A DNA stretch of 64,000 nucleotides from Saturnia japonica (Eukaryota; Arthropoda; Insecta; Lepidoptera; Saturniidae). Positions 11,233 to 22,600 of the stretch are shown one piece after another; within the stretch, counting starts at the first letter, position 1, and each line of letters begins with the position of its first letter. Where the stretch lies: the NCBI GenBank assembly GCA_033032175.1, contig CM065304.1:16740001-16804000 (forward strand), read 5' to 3'. The translations under genes were made by a program, and so were the position numbers. Under the pieces are notes generated by a model. It made no database searches and was not told the DNA's origin. It worked only from the letters and a program-made list of their open reading frames with translations.

Positions 11233-11833
11233 TAGATATGAAACCTTTATCGTACATGTAAATCGACGGCAGAAGTTGGTAAAAAGTTTGGTTTTTACGG
11301 AGGAATATAATGTTGGATACAATTTTTATTAAGAGGCTACAGTATATTATTAAAACTTAGATTTAACAACCACAGATCATCAATATATGAAATACATAGA
11401 AGACGTTAATTCAAACGTAGTTTTGACGCAATCATCTTTCAAACTAGACACTTACTATTGAATATTTAATCAGATTTAAGTTTTGACGACAACAAAATTG
11501 AATAACAATGTATTTAATAAATTGCTGTCGTTACAGCATGGATTACTTAAACCACACAGGTACATGCATACCTACATGTAATTAATCTAATTTTTGGATA
11601 TCTTATAATCATATTTTATTAAGTGTAGTGTACAAAGAATTATTTTAACTTTTATAACATAGTAATCCTACTGTTCACTCCATATATAATGTCACAATCT
11701 ACGAACAATGTTGCTAATTAACTAGACACTTACATTGTTACTTAATGATTTATTATGAAAATTGATTGTTAATACGCTTGTTTATTTATTATATAAAAAA
11801 TGTTATAATCACCAGTTTGTGTCAGTCTTCCGG

Positions 11834-11985
11834 TTTTTTTTTTTTTTTTGAGAACTGACTACACTGTTAGCCTTAGGGGCCCTATACTAAAACAGAGCCG
11901 CTGCGGCTTTTACAGCTTCACCGGACTTGTCAGTCTACAGCTGAACATGGGGCCTTTCGTAGGACGAACTCTCTGACCCTCTGCG
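11834..11985 (-). repeat. SINE-like family A, 5'-truncated
   Basis: A poly(A) (T-run 11834-11849) precedes, on the minus strand, the complement of 'cactgttagccttaggggcc' and 'ggcttttacagcttcacc'. The part beyond about 11920 differs from the 8.1-kb copy, so it may be a subfamily or a second fused repeat. Confidence 0.6.
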
Positions 11986-12327
11986 GAAATAAAGTGAGCA
12001 AGTAAGCCATCCATCTTTTCCTGTGACTCAAAAACAATATTTTTAATTAAATCTACAAATAAAAAGACGACTTAAAGTCTAGCAATCGCTATATCTAGCA
12101 ATGTTACCTACCCCATTTATCTTTAGAACGGAAGGCGGTTTATATTTGTTATTATACAATTTACTCCATTATTTATTTATTTCATATAATATGTTCTTTG
12201 GACAAGTTTAAGTATACTACTGTGTCCCAAAAGTATCCGACCTGTACCCATAACTTCGCGCGAAAATGACCTTTATGAAGTACGAGCCTAACAAATTACT
12301 TTTCACGAAGTCATCTGCATGGTAATA

Positions 12328-12330
<3 letters not shown>

Positions 12331-12362
<32 letters not shown>
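12331..12362. repeat. (AT)16 microsatellite
   Basis: A pure at dinucleotide run of 32 bp. It is flanked by direct copies of 'atggtaataat' at 12319 and 12385. Confidence 0.9.
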
Positions 12363-12364
<2 letters not shown>

Positions 12365-13059
12365 TAGTATATTATACTACATTTATGGTAATAATATGAT
12401 GCCAATTGTCAATGCCAATAAAATTATTGCCAGTGCGTTTCCTTTCAGTGCACTGTCTAAACTTATATGAAGCAAAATTTACATAATAATTTATATAAAA
12501 TATTTATAATTATAATTGTGGGATCGCAAGTTTTGAGAGATACAACTGCAGTAGGACGGAGGACACCAAAGAAGGTAAAAAAGCTGTATATCTATCAATA
12601 CATAGTATAAAAGAAAGTCGCTATCCGTGTCTGTCTCTTTGTTCGCTTACTTCTTCTACATCACGGACCGTATATTTATAAGTATTTTTTAAGTAAGTCG
12701 GAAGTGAGCGCGTTCTCGAAATGCTTTATACGCGTGCGCTGGCGTAATGGTTAATGATACGCAAATAAAATGTTCTACAAAAATATTTGTCCTTAGTAAA
12801 TTTAAGGTCGCTATAGTATATACCTATCTCTTAACATAAACCACAATGAAGTATTATGTGACAAAAATTTGTTGAAAATTAATAAGTTATTTGAGTATTA
12901 TTTTTAAACATGGCGTATTAATCCTCACGAACAAAAGTTACTTCATCATAACTACAATTTTATGAAGTTAAACTTTACCTTTTATAATAATAATAATAAA
13001 GTCCTTTTTGTTTGACTTATAAACCGGACCGCCCGCGAGAACCAATAAAAAAAATCCTA
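12363..13059. other. AT-rich intergenic sequence
   Basis: There is a short ATA run near 12985. No gene or clear repeat was seen. Confidence 0.4.
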
Positions 13060-13256
13060 TTTATTGAGGCCTATGCTGTATAGCTTCACGCTAAGACTCT
13101 AAGAAGTTGAGCAATAACCATGAATGTTAAGCAATCTGGAAAGCTGTAGGCAAGTACGGGAACTAAGACAATTATGACAGGCTACACAGATGCGTTGGTT
13201 GTTTGTCGGATAAAATTAACACGGGTGAAACCGTGAGGCACAGCACTAGCTATCTA
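13060..13256 (-). repeat. Dispersed repeat family F, copy 1
   Basis: The right end 'cacgggtgaaaccgtgaggc' then 'acagcactagct' is the complement of a 'ctagtgctgtg-cctcacgg' head. Internal blocks 'aagcaatctggaaagctgta' and 'gacaggctacacagatgcg' are shared with 48340-48540, and partly with 13380-13500 and 54500-54585. Confidence 0.6.
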
Positions 13257-13379
13257 TTAAGTACTAACTTAATATTACAAAGCTAAAGGATTGTTTTTTT
13301 TGAACACTCTATTCTCTTGAAGTATCAGTGAGATCTGACTAATTCTTTTTACGTTTTATAGCTGATTTATTGAGGAAGA

Positions 13380-13510
13380 TACAAAGACTATATATAACTT
13401 TATGCTACGACTCTATAGAGCGGATCTGTAACCATAAATATAAAGTAGTCAAACAAGCTGTAGGTAAGTACAAGATATGAGAACAAAGATAGGCTACTTG
13501 GGTAGGCGTT
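13380..13510 (-). repeat. Dispersed repeat family F, copy 2 (diverged, partial)
   Basis: 'tatgctacgactctatag', 'caaacaagctgtaggtaagt' and 'gataggctacttgggtaggc' parallel copy 1 lying just upstream in the same orientation. The head end is missing, being replaced by unrelated GC-richer sequence. Confidence 0.45.
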
Positions 13511-13745
13511 GACGGCGTGACTTGTTAGACATGAGAGGCCATGGCCCATGGTGTGGGAGTTGGACGAATAAACTTAACATCGCGGGCCACAGGCATATCT
13601 AGCATGTTCGTTTACAGGCTGACCGCCGTAAGCACGGCCCCTATTATGGTCTTTGGAACGCGGGACGGACGGGCGCAAAGCCGACCAATAAGTTAGTCTA
13701 TCACCGACTGTTGGCAGCAGAAGACGTGTGACGTAGTGTGTCACT
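13511..13745. other. GC-richer unique block, function unknown
   Basis: This stands out from the AT-rich surroundings ('cgcgggccacaggc', 'ggacggacgggcgcaaagcc', palindromic 'ccatggcccatgg'). No ORF of convincing length or recognised motif was seen. It could be regulatory DNA, an untranslated exon or an old repeat. Confidence 0.35.
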
Positions 13746-14322
13746 GCTTTCTTTTTGTTAGCTAATATTTAATGTAGGTATAAAAATTATTTTATTTATT
13801 TTTAGATATCTATTACATTTACAATAACATAAATAATATATTATTGATCTTACGATATAGGGTAGTATCTCAATATCTTGTATATACGTTTACACCCGCC
13901 GTCCCTCATCTCGCAAACAATCAGGAGAGTCGTGCTTACAGCGGTCGTATAAGAACATTTGGCCGTGCATTCACAGTCAATGCGAATAGAACTTCGTACG
14001 CGATATTTTCTTTGGCACATTGAATTCTGGTTATTTTTTTTCATATACGATTCTTATAATTATAATAACGCACAACAATGCGATGTTCAGCCGACCGTGT
14101 ATAGTTCATTTGTTTTATTTATTTACGAACTTATATATTCACTGAAACTAGCTTTGTAATATTATTACGCTATGATTTCTATTTATTTAAATTAAGGATT
14201 AAAATTAACAAGGATTCACATTTGTCTCAGTTCTCTTTATTTTTCTAACAACAACTGTTGCCAACGCAACCACTTCAAAATATGAATACATTCGGATTTC
14301 ATAACAAGCTTCTTCATACTAA

Positions 14323-15212
14323 CACTAGCACTTTTTCCGCGACTTAGCTCGCATTATATTTATGTCCCAATTTTTATAGGTCTATCTTCAAAAATGACAA
14401 ATTTTCATATATATTTCTTTATTGCACAAAAAAGTACAATTGCAGGACTGAATGCTAAAAAGCATTCTCTACCAGTCTTTCAGGGGAGCAAGAAAAGGGT
14501 AAGGTAAAGGTGTGCATAATAGTAAGTAAAACAAAAGACGAATCTAGCTAAAATTTACTATGAGTTTTTACCCCTTTTAGTTTCTTTCTTACCAAAAGCA
14601 TAAATATAAATTTTCATATCCTTAATTTGAGACACGATGGGTTCTTCATACAAACTTTCACCCAATTTTCATTTTTACCTCATGTGGAATTACACAATGA
14701 AATAATTCACTTGAGCCGCGGTTGACATATAAATAAAACCGTAATTATGGTGTACTACGTAGTTAAACAGTTTAAAAACACTTCTGCCAATCTTAAAAAT
14801 AATACTGGACTATCATTTAAAGGTAATTATTAGAATATACTTCTTATTATTTATGTATACAAAAGTCAAAAAAACAACAAACTTGTTGACGTTGACAACG
14901 CTGTCCTGTCATAATTACTGCACATGCACATAGTAAATCAACAATCCGGTTGTTATGGAAGCCGATGTCATTCCACCATTATCGCTCGTGCTAATTTGGT
15001 GTTCCCATATCTTGTTCTTAGAAACTTTCATCCCCTACTTTGTACTATTAAAGTTTTATTTTGTCTACAAAAAGTACCCTATATCCTTTCCCAAAGTCCA
15101 ATCTATCGCTATACCAAAATTCACCAAAATTGGTTCAGCGGTTTAGGCGTGAAAACGTAACAGACAGATAGACAGACAGAGTTACTTTCATATTTATATT
15201 ATTAGTATGGAT
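14323..15212 (+). repeat. Composite dispersed repeat interrupted by another repeat
   Basis: The head 'actagcactttttccgcgac' (14323) and 'tctatcttcaaaaatgacaa' are followed at 14400 by an inserted LINE-tail. The typical body then resumes ('accccttttagtttctttct', 'gggttcttcatacaaacttt') and ends with 'ccaaaattggttcagcggtt' and 'gcgtgaaaacgtaacagaca', up to 'attagtatggat' at 15202-15212. Related copies lie at 27539-28436, 34362-34988 and 62564-62717. Short ORFs reading 'SPYFV' or 'FHPL' frames are repeat-derived. Confidence 0.55.
14400..14530 (-). repeat. LINE 3'-tail fragment ('gcattaag..gtgcaataaag' type), inverted
   Basis: Read on the minus strand it gives 'ctggtagagaatgctttt', then 'gcattcagtcctgcaattgt', then 'ttgtgcaataaagaaata'. 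This order is familiar from the 3' untranslated end of lepidopteran jockey/R1-type LINEs, including an AATAAA-like signal. It sits inside the surrounding dispersed repeat, so it is the younger insertion. Confidence 0.5.
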
Positions 15213-16040
15213 ATAGAGAATTTTGTTAAGTACTAAATATAATCAAATTGAACATTTTAATTTAAAACATACGGAGCGTTTTTATACAAAATTCATTTTA
15301 TTCAAGTTAGTGTCAAACCAAAATACGATTTTAAGCCGAAACTGTAACTTAATATTCGACCACTTAATTTTCTGAACTTCTGTAATTGAACTTTTTCTTC
15401 CAACAGATCATTGTAAAATTACTTAATTATTCTTCATACCCCTGAAATCTAGTGTTTATCTAGTTTTTTATGAGATAAATCGCTTAAATTTATTTTTATT
15501 TGCACAAATTTTTCAAGCAATGGGTATCAGCTTAGGACAGGAATCAGTGGTTTAATTTTATAAAGATGTTTTGATCATTAACGTTCGAACTTTTAACGTT
15601 TCAAATCCGTATATATGAATAAATGGTAAAATGTTAGAGTCCCCACATTTACTCCACATACTGCGAATATCCTCAATAGAGCTGAAATTCCGTATAGTTT
15701 AAGGAATTTCCCAAAAATTGCCAACTCTAGATCAATCTCACAAGAGATATACGCAGCTTAATTTATTACGAAAATTGCCCAACACACAGAGCTCCATACG
15801 AACGCTACATTCAGCAGGGCCGAAAATTTGGCTAGTTTATGAAAGCGAGACCCAAACCCAAACACAAACAAATTTTCAGACAAAACTTCGATCGATCATT
15901 AATTCGAATGCTAGACATTGGCCATTTACGAAGCATGCCACTATATACCAATAACGATGAATAATCATTTCTAACCATTAGCTAGAAAGGATGAAATCAA
16001 ACCATAAAGTTAGTTCTATAATTATAAATTAAAATTTCCT
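15213..16040. other. Intergenic sequence, nothing recognised
   Basis: No gene or clear repeat was seen. An open frame at 15718-15954 has low-complexity TQTQTQT and no known motif, and is judged a chance ORF. Confidence 0.4.
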
Positions 16041-16045
16041 TTTGG

Positions 16046-16056
16046 GGTATCGAACC
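16046..16056 (-). promoter_or_regulatory. Perfect Pol III B-box on minus strand (old tRNA/SINE)
   Basis: The minus strand reads ggttcgatacc, an exact match to GGTTCGANNCC, inside 'attgcaggttcgatacccc'. No A-box could be placed at the right distance, and the surrounding sequence does not fold as a tRNA by eye, so this is most likely the remains of a tRNA-derived SINE. Confidence 0.45.
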
Positions 16057-16813
16057 TGCAATCTCCGTGATTTTATTCAAATACTATCATCATATTTAGT
16101 GCATGAATAAATGAATGTAATAAAAATACAATACAAAGATTTTAATAGAATAGTTAATAACAAGTACCTAATAATAAAAACAATTAAATTATCGCAATTT
16201 TAAATGATGAAATAGCTGCAGCAATTACTTTAAGTAGTTAGAGTCTATCAGTATTATAATTTATAGATTGTGTTAACTCTACTATAATTTTTCCATGATT
16301 GGATAACCTTATAAAAATTTAATATAAATACAGTAATTTAATATTGAGAACCATTATTTTAAAATACCATCTTTAACGTCAAGGGCATCGTGCTCGACAC
16401 ACAACCAGAATCAACATTTAACACTGTACAAACTAAATTTTTTGTGTAAATGTGGAAAATGTAACAAATTAAATTCTGTATTTGTGTGACACTGGACGTC
16501 TACTATAGTGCACGATATACCACCGAAATTGTACACTGCATGTTATTATTAAACTGAGTTAAATTGTTCGTTCATCCAGTTTTGTCGCGGTTCCTTTTAA
16601 GCTGTCATTTTTTTGCGAAAGTCCCAATTCACGTGTAATAAAACAACTGAATTACCAGTTCCAACAAGAAAGGTGGTTGATGGAAAGATTTTAAAGTATT
16701 AATAACCTCGACTTTTGTTATAATTAAATTAAATTTCAATGTGTACGATATATTTATGATATTATACGTGGTCAATGCGTATAACTAGGAATACATAGGT
16801 TCAAAATACATCT

Positions 16814-17014
16814 GTGCAAACATTTCAATATCTGCTTCAGGACTGCCCCAAATTTGATTCGAGGAAATTAGATCATTTCGTGTTCTACGAAATCTTTCAG
16901 GTTTCTCCATTCGATATTTTAGATTTATTAAACAAGAAGTCAGCTATCATGTCTTCTGAAGATCTTGCAAGACGCATTGTGATTAAGTCGTTGAATAGAC
17001 TTTACTTTCTTTGA
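16814..17014 (+). pseudogene. Possible C-terminus of a non-LTR retrotransposon ORF2
   Basis: The frame begins QTFQYLLQDCPKFDSRKLDH and goes on to SPFDILDLLNKKS and EDLARRIVIKSLNRL. The 'T..h.L..CP.f...R.' pattern followed by a leucine-rich helix is the usual end of jockey/R1-type LINE polyproteins, after the RNase H or reverse transcriptase part, near the terminal zinc-knuckle. Nothing upstream encodes a matching reverse transcriptase, so it is a 5'-truncated copy. Identification is tentative. Confidence 0.4.
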
Positions 17015-18084
17015 TTATATATACTTATAATCATCATAAAACTTACCTTTGTGCGGTATTATAACTTTATCATGCGACGTATTGTATGTATATATATATA
17101 TATGTGTATGTATGTGAGGTGGCTTGTATTAAATCGCGATCATCTACCTCCCAATATTTTGTTTATACAAAAGGCAACACAATAAGAACAAAATACATAG
17201 GTTCTGAAGTTTTACTTGAATTCCATGTATATTTTGCATATTTCAGTATCTATCTGACCACACAACACTAAACTTGATACATCAGTCATTAAGAGAATAT
17301 TATCAGTTGGTGCTCTTATCACCTCAGCTACCTACTCCAGAAGCAAGATGTTTGACCTGGCAATATTGACATTAGCTTCCGTACAACAGTATGCCATTAC
17401 CTATATGACAAGAAACCTAGTATTGCAGGGACTATTAAGGTCTTGATAATATAATATGGAAATCATATATAGTAGAATCATCACGAAGATAGAAAGACTC
17501 GCCAAAAAGTACTAATTATTTTAATAGTAAAATATCTCTAAAATTAAAAATATGTACAATAAAAAAAGCAAAATTGTAAAAGTCAGTACAAGAATAAACT
17601 TGGGCATAAATTTCACTGTGATAAGCTAATAATAATAATAAATTAGATTTAAAAATATGTTTTTTGTAATCGTCTACATTCCCGGAAACTTTATTCTCGG
17701 TAGATCATTGTAATAATAAATATAAACGTGATTTTGACTTATTAAATTGATCTCCTCTAAGCAGAAAAAGTTTAGAATATCCAAATGCAGTAGCTGCCTG
17801 CACTCTGCTCAACCAGAGAAAGCACCTGCCTAGGAATATAATATGAAAAAGAACTAAAAGAGAAGCATAATTTAACATAGTGAACCTAGACAAGTTTTAT
17901 TGAAAGTCCCAAAAAGTTTTATCTACCTAAATTTAAACACTTTAAACTAAATATAGCTGTTTTTATGTTGATAAAATTATTTTATGATTATCTAAGAAAA
18001 ATAGCTGTAAAACCATAAACATAATCTTTGTTATACAGTTGAATGCTCAAGACCTTTGGTATATCAATAAGCTCTAATTAACCA
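17015..18084. other. AT-rich intergenic sequence with TA/TG microsatellite
   Basis: A TATA/TATG-rich run lies at 17085-17115. There is no supported gene. Confidence 0.4.
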
Positions 18085-18350
18085 ACAGTGTACAGGGTAA
18101 CCAAATGTCGGTGGATAGATAAAAACTCACTCCTTTGCCGAAACGATCGATCGTCGACACAAAAAGAACAATTCGAAGTGCATCGCCTTTTTTCGAACGC
18201 GAGTTGGAATGGGAACCCTCCCGCCTCCACCAGTCGAGTGCTTAACGCGCCACGAAAGTGCTTTTCGGTAGTCGAATGAAGGAAGGCGTCAGCTCGCAGT
18301 ATCCAGGAATTAGCTTTGAGGGGCCACTCTTGACGCCGTTAGAGGGCACT
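18085..18350. other. GC-richer unique block
   Basis: It contains 'cgatcgatcgtcgaca', 'accctcccgcctccacc' and 'gaggggccactcttgacgcc'. Its base composition differs sharply from the flanks. The open frame across it (18088-18279) shows no domain. Candidate regulatory DNA or untranslated exon, without direct proof. Confidence 0.3.
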
Positions 18351-18599
18351 ATAGACAGGTCATTCATTCATTGTGATGTTACACCGTGATTTTGTTATTT
18401 TAATAATTGACGTTGTTACGGATTTGTTGGGTTTTACTTTTCACTCTTTCGTACTAAGGTTCTTCTGTATTTTTTCGTTTGTTCGGAGATTACTGTAATA
18501 TGGGAATATTTTTCGATTTTAAAATTGGTTTATAATATATATCTACCTAGTTACAGTTATTAAATAAAATTAATTGAAATATCTATTTATGTGTACTCA

Positions 18600-19200
18600 T
18601 AATGAAAGAAACGTAACCATTATAGGATTACTTTGTTGTGCGTCTGTAACTCTGGCTGGCTAGCTGTCTTTCCGTGTGTCAAGACATTTTTTCTCGTAAA
18701 AAACTTGAAAAATAAAGCTAAAATTATATACTAAGGCCCTTTAGTTTCATGCTGCTGTAAAAATACATATTTTAGGCTAACACATTAAAGAGATATGCAC
18801 TTCAAAGTTAAAATAAAGCTAAGGAATCGATTATCAAAACCTATAAGGTACTTTCCGCAGGCCTACAGTTTTGAAATTTGGCACGACGGAAGTTTTTTCT
18901 TAGTAAAAGTTAAGTGAAAAATCAGAAAATAAGAAATTTCTAATCCAGTGGGAAATTATAATGCAAAAAAATTACATTAAGTCTCAAATTTTTCTCGAAA
19001 AGGGCTTAAAGTATACACTTGATATTATTTTCGAATACTAAGATCTATAGCCTTAAATTGCTGTATAAGAATCAAGTTTCTAGGTTAACACAATAAAAAG
19101 ATACATAATAAAAGTTTAAAAGTCTCACTCAGTGATGAATTATCAAAACCTACAGGGTACTTCCAAGGTACATACAATTTTGAAAGCACTCCTACAAGTT
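18600..19200. repeat. Two degenerate direct repeats offset by about 306 bp
   Basis: 'tgctgtaaaaatac' ... 'ggctaacacattaaagagat' ... 'tatcaaaacctataaggtac' (18752-18870) is paralleled by 'tgctgtataagaatc' ... 'ggttaacacaataaaaagat' ... 'tatcaaaacctacagggtac' (19059-19165). The arrangement suggests a diverged tandem array or a satellite-like dispersed repeat. Confidence 0.55.
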
Positions 19201-19567
19201 ATGCATATAATATCATCCGTAATAGTAAACAATGATTCGGGTTGTCCTTTTGAGCATAAAATTCATTTTTTGTTATTTCACGTATATTTTTTAATATAAC
19301 ATAATTTTTTTTGATTTCTTTTGTAACAAAGTTAGTTGTAGTCATAGATTTAATATATTGTAGTGTATCATATAGGTTGATCGGACTTTTTTTAATTTGT
19401 CTAATTTACACAGATGTCTAGTATATTGTGCAATATGATTTCTATATCACCTACTTGTACTGTATTTCTATTATCCTATGTTTAACCGTTTTAGCGGCGT
19501 ATTCGAAGAAAGCGTGCTGGTAATCATTTTTTCTTAGTTGAGTTGAGATTATTATCGTTACTTGTTT

Positions 19568-19770
19568 TTAACCCCTGACGCAAAAAGAGTGGTGTTATAA
19601 ATTTAACGTGCGTGTATATGTATAACTATGTGTCTGTCTGTGGCATTGTAGCTCACAGACGACTGAACCGGTTTAGGTCTATTTTATTTTATTTTTTTGT
19701 TAGAAAGGTTAGACTTAATCGAGAGTGTTATTAGCTATAATTCAAGAAAGTCTGGTCAGCTGTTTGAAGA
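19568..19770 (+). repeat. Lepidopteran 'acccctgacgcaaaaagag' dispersed repeat
   Basis: 'taacccctgacgcaaaaaga' followed by 'gtggtgttataaattt', 'gtgtctgtctgtggcattgt' and 'agctcacagacgactgaacc' is the standard start of a very common lepidopteran repeat. The 3' end is diverged and its limit is unclear. Confidence 0.6.
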
Positions 19771-21239
19771 CTATCTGATATTTTCTATTTGAAATTAGTT
19801 GTGGAGCATATGGGTATCAATCATGTAGGTCTGATTTAGTTGACAGTTTGTATTCTATTACTTCTATGACATTAGAAAAACTGATGCTGTAGCGTCATCT
19901 GGAATCTGTAGGATACCTAAAACTCTTCACCCACTTACAGCAGAGATATCGTGTTTGGGCTCAATGAAATGGCCTCAATGAATACTTTTTAGTACTGTTA
20001 TATAACCATATGGTTAAACTGGTAATATGTTACTTTAGTAAAAACATCTATAAAATAGTATTCACCGAAATCTATTAAGTGGTTTTTGAGTTATAAGCGC
20101 ACAAATAGACAGACCGAGATTCGTTAAAGATTGTAATGATAATATATAAACAATATTTATGTAAAAGACGGCACAACAATGTAAGGTAAGTAATGTAATC
20201 AACTCGGAACCCTAAGGGAGTGACTTCTAATCACTACTTGTCCGATTTTATTAATAGTAACGAACGTAGAATTTAGTTTAATTATTATTAAGATTTAAAA
20301 AGAACGATAAAAATATTTAAATACATTTAAATAAGCCCATAACACACTGTTGATGAATCCCCTACTTTGTTGATTTGGTTAGTTTTTGGTAAAGATTTTT
20401 TTACATAAATAAAAATTATTTATTAATTATTAGAATTAAACTATTATTTCGATTGAAAAGAATCCAATAAATTTCTTGTAGCCTTTTTTATATTAGAACC
20501 TTTTGCACCGTTTACAGCATACGTTCTATAAGTTAGGATACCCGGGTGTATCGCTATAATTTTATTAAATTCCTTAGTTTTTACTTACTCATAGGTATAT
20601 GTACGGTACCATACGCATTTATAGATGGAATAAAAAGATATGTTATACAATCGTTATACCCTCCATATTAAGATATACGAACAATAAAAACATTCTACTT
20701 TTCACTCACAATAATTACCCGAGTTGTTCAATCATTCGAGAAATTTTAATAAGCTATAATTTTTTACTATTATTTATAAATAATTTATCTCATGTCGGGT
20801 GGGGCAGGTGAGAAAGTTGATAAAATACTGCATCACTCAATTAAGTGGGACGTTAGCTAAGTTACTTTAAAACAGAATACGGCAGCATGACGTTTTGTGT
20901 TTGTTTCTCTTTATTATTAAATTATTAAACAAGAGGCGTTTTATTTTGACTTTATAAAATTATATTTCTTTCGCATTATCATACTTAATTATGACAATAT
21001 TTTTAGAGACTAAACTGCTAAATGCTGTAACAATATATAGTTAACCTTCATAAGGACTTTAATATTACAGACGTTACAGTGTTTTTGATCGGATTTGACC
21101 TAGTAATAGAAACATACTGAAAAATTTGTCAAAAATAAAGAAAAGCTTTTTAGTAAATTTATTATAAATAATTTTTGGCATGTTATGTATTTTGTATATT
21201 TAAATGATTAGCTGGTTTCGATGACATGTAAACATGACA
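19771..21239. other. AT-rich intergenic sequence
   Basis: A possible repeat tail is present at 20070-20130 ('ccgaaatctattaagtggtt', 'cacaaatagacagaccgag'). No gene was seen. Confidence 0.4.
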
Positions 21240-21385
21240 AAAAGAAATAGCTTTTTTTTTGTTATAAATACCGTTTACACTTTCATATGCATTTAAATAG
21301 TAACTTTTAGTTAATTTAATAGTAAAAATCTGAATTTTTGACATTACAAACAGACACTTCAATTTTATTTACTTGTGTAGATATT
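21240..21385 (+). repeat. 3' fragment of the 2.5-kb-type dispersed repeat
   Basis: 'ttataaataccgtttacact', 'ttcatatgcatttaaatag' and 'gacattacaaacagacactt' match the end of the repeat at 2942-3030, confirming that block as a mobile unit end. Confidence 0.6.
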
Positions 21386-22289
21386 GACACAAGTGATATA
21401 TTTAAACACTTCTTCTCTAAATACTTATCTTTTTAAACGATGAACTTATATTAATTATAATGATATTCCATACCATGAAAACCTTAATGGGTACTGGATT
21501 TATGGATAACATATTTTTTAATCATTATTTATTTCAATAATAAAAAACTTTCTTTCCAAGACAACTGGTAGTCATCACAATACACAAATTTACCTATTTG
21601 AGCTATCGGCATCGGCATATCGGCCAGCAAGTAACAAGGTAAAAATCCCCAAAGTAATTAAATATTATTAAGGGGCACCCACCGCAGTGCGCGCGCAAAG
21701 TCGAAGACGGCCGTTACCATCCTTTTCTCGAAACGACTCACGGCACTTTTGACCCCCATGTAACTTCGTTGTGTATAAAGCAAAAAGTTTGAATTTTAGA
21801 AATCAAAAGTACCTACTAAAACTGGCTATATTGCCAACATACCTAATAATTATAACCTATAAGTTACGAATTATCGCTATTCAAATTTCTTTAAAAACAT
21901 GCGTTGTAAATTATAAATACCATAGGAGAAGGTATATCCATTTTAGAGAATTAGAAAATAGACCTCTAAGAGGAGTGTAATGTAAATGAATATTCACATT
22001 GTAGAATATTGATAGACATAAATATACACAGATAAATTGTAAGGATTATAACAGAGATATTGGTCTTCGCTGTTGAGCGTATTGAAGATTAATCATTAAT
22101 CAATAGGTTACAAATATAATTAATTAAATCCATTAAATAAAATTAATAGATTATATAAATTATTATTATAAATAAATTAAATACATCATATTTGTGAATA
22201 TAAGTGAATTTCTACACGAACTCCCGTTAATCTTTATCTAACCGCAAACTACTGGTTTATTCGCAATTTCCCAGTTAAACAGAACCCAT
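21386..22289. other. Intergenic sequence
   Basis: A small GC-rich patch near 21674-21760 ('accgcagtgcgcgcgcaaag') contains no ORF. The rest is AT-rich. Confidence 0.35.
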
Positions 22290-22600
22290 AATTATCCTCA
22301 AATCGCTTCCGCCTCCTCCCGCGTTACGGTCCGTCTCAAGGTGAACGACCCGAGTTACTTACAACCGCCCGCCCGACCACGTGACCCGCCCAACGCTTGC
22401 CTAGGTCAGGGTCGTCCCGAGACATCTCCGGCTCAAGTTGACCCCCTTCCGTGTACACTGTCTCTGTTTAAGCGGTCCAACATTGGCTAGACGAATTTCG
22501 CCTTACCGCCTCGATTTTTCCGTACGAATAGTTTCTGATGGGTCACATCTGTTGACCTCTTGGGTTAGGTCAAGGTTGAATTCGCTCGTATGTACGTTAC
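22290..22600. other. GC-rich island with E-box and AGGTCA half-sites
   Basis: This is one of the most GC-rich 300 bp in the window. It contains CACGTG (within 'gaccacgtgaccc') and two aggtca half-sites ('taggtcagggtcg' and 'ttaggtcaaggttg'), the core bound by many nuclear receptors. An open frame at 22438-22635 has no recognisable domain. Candidate cis-regulatory DNA or 5' exon, by composition only. Confidence 0.3.

Noticed and set aside
12331..12362. (AT)16 as an origin or regulatory site
   Set aside because: Simple dinucleotide slippage explains it.
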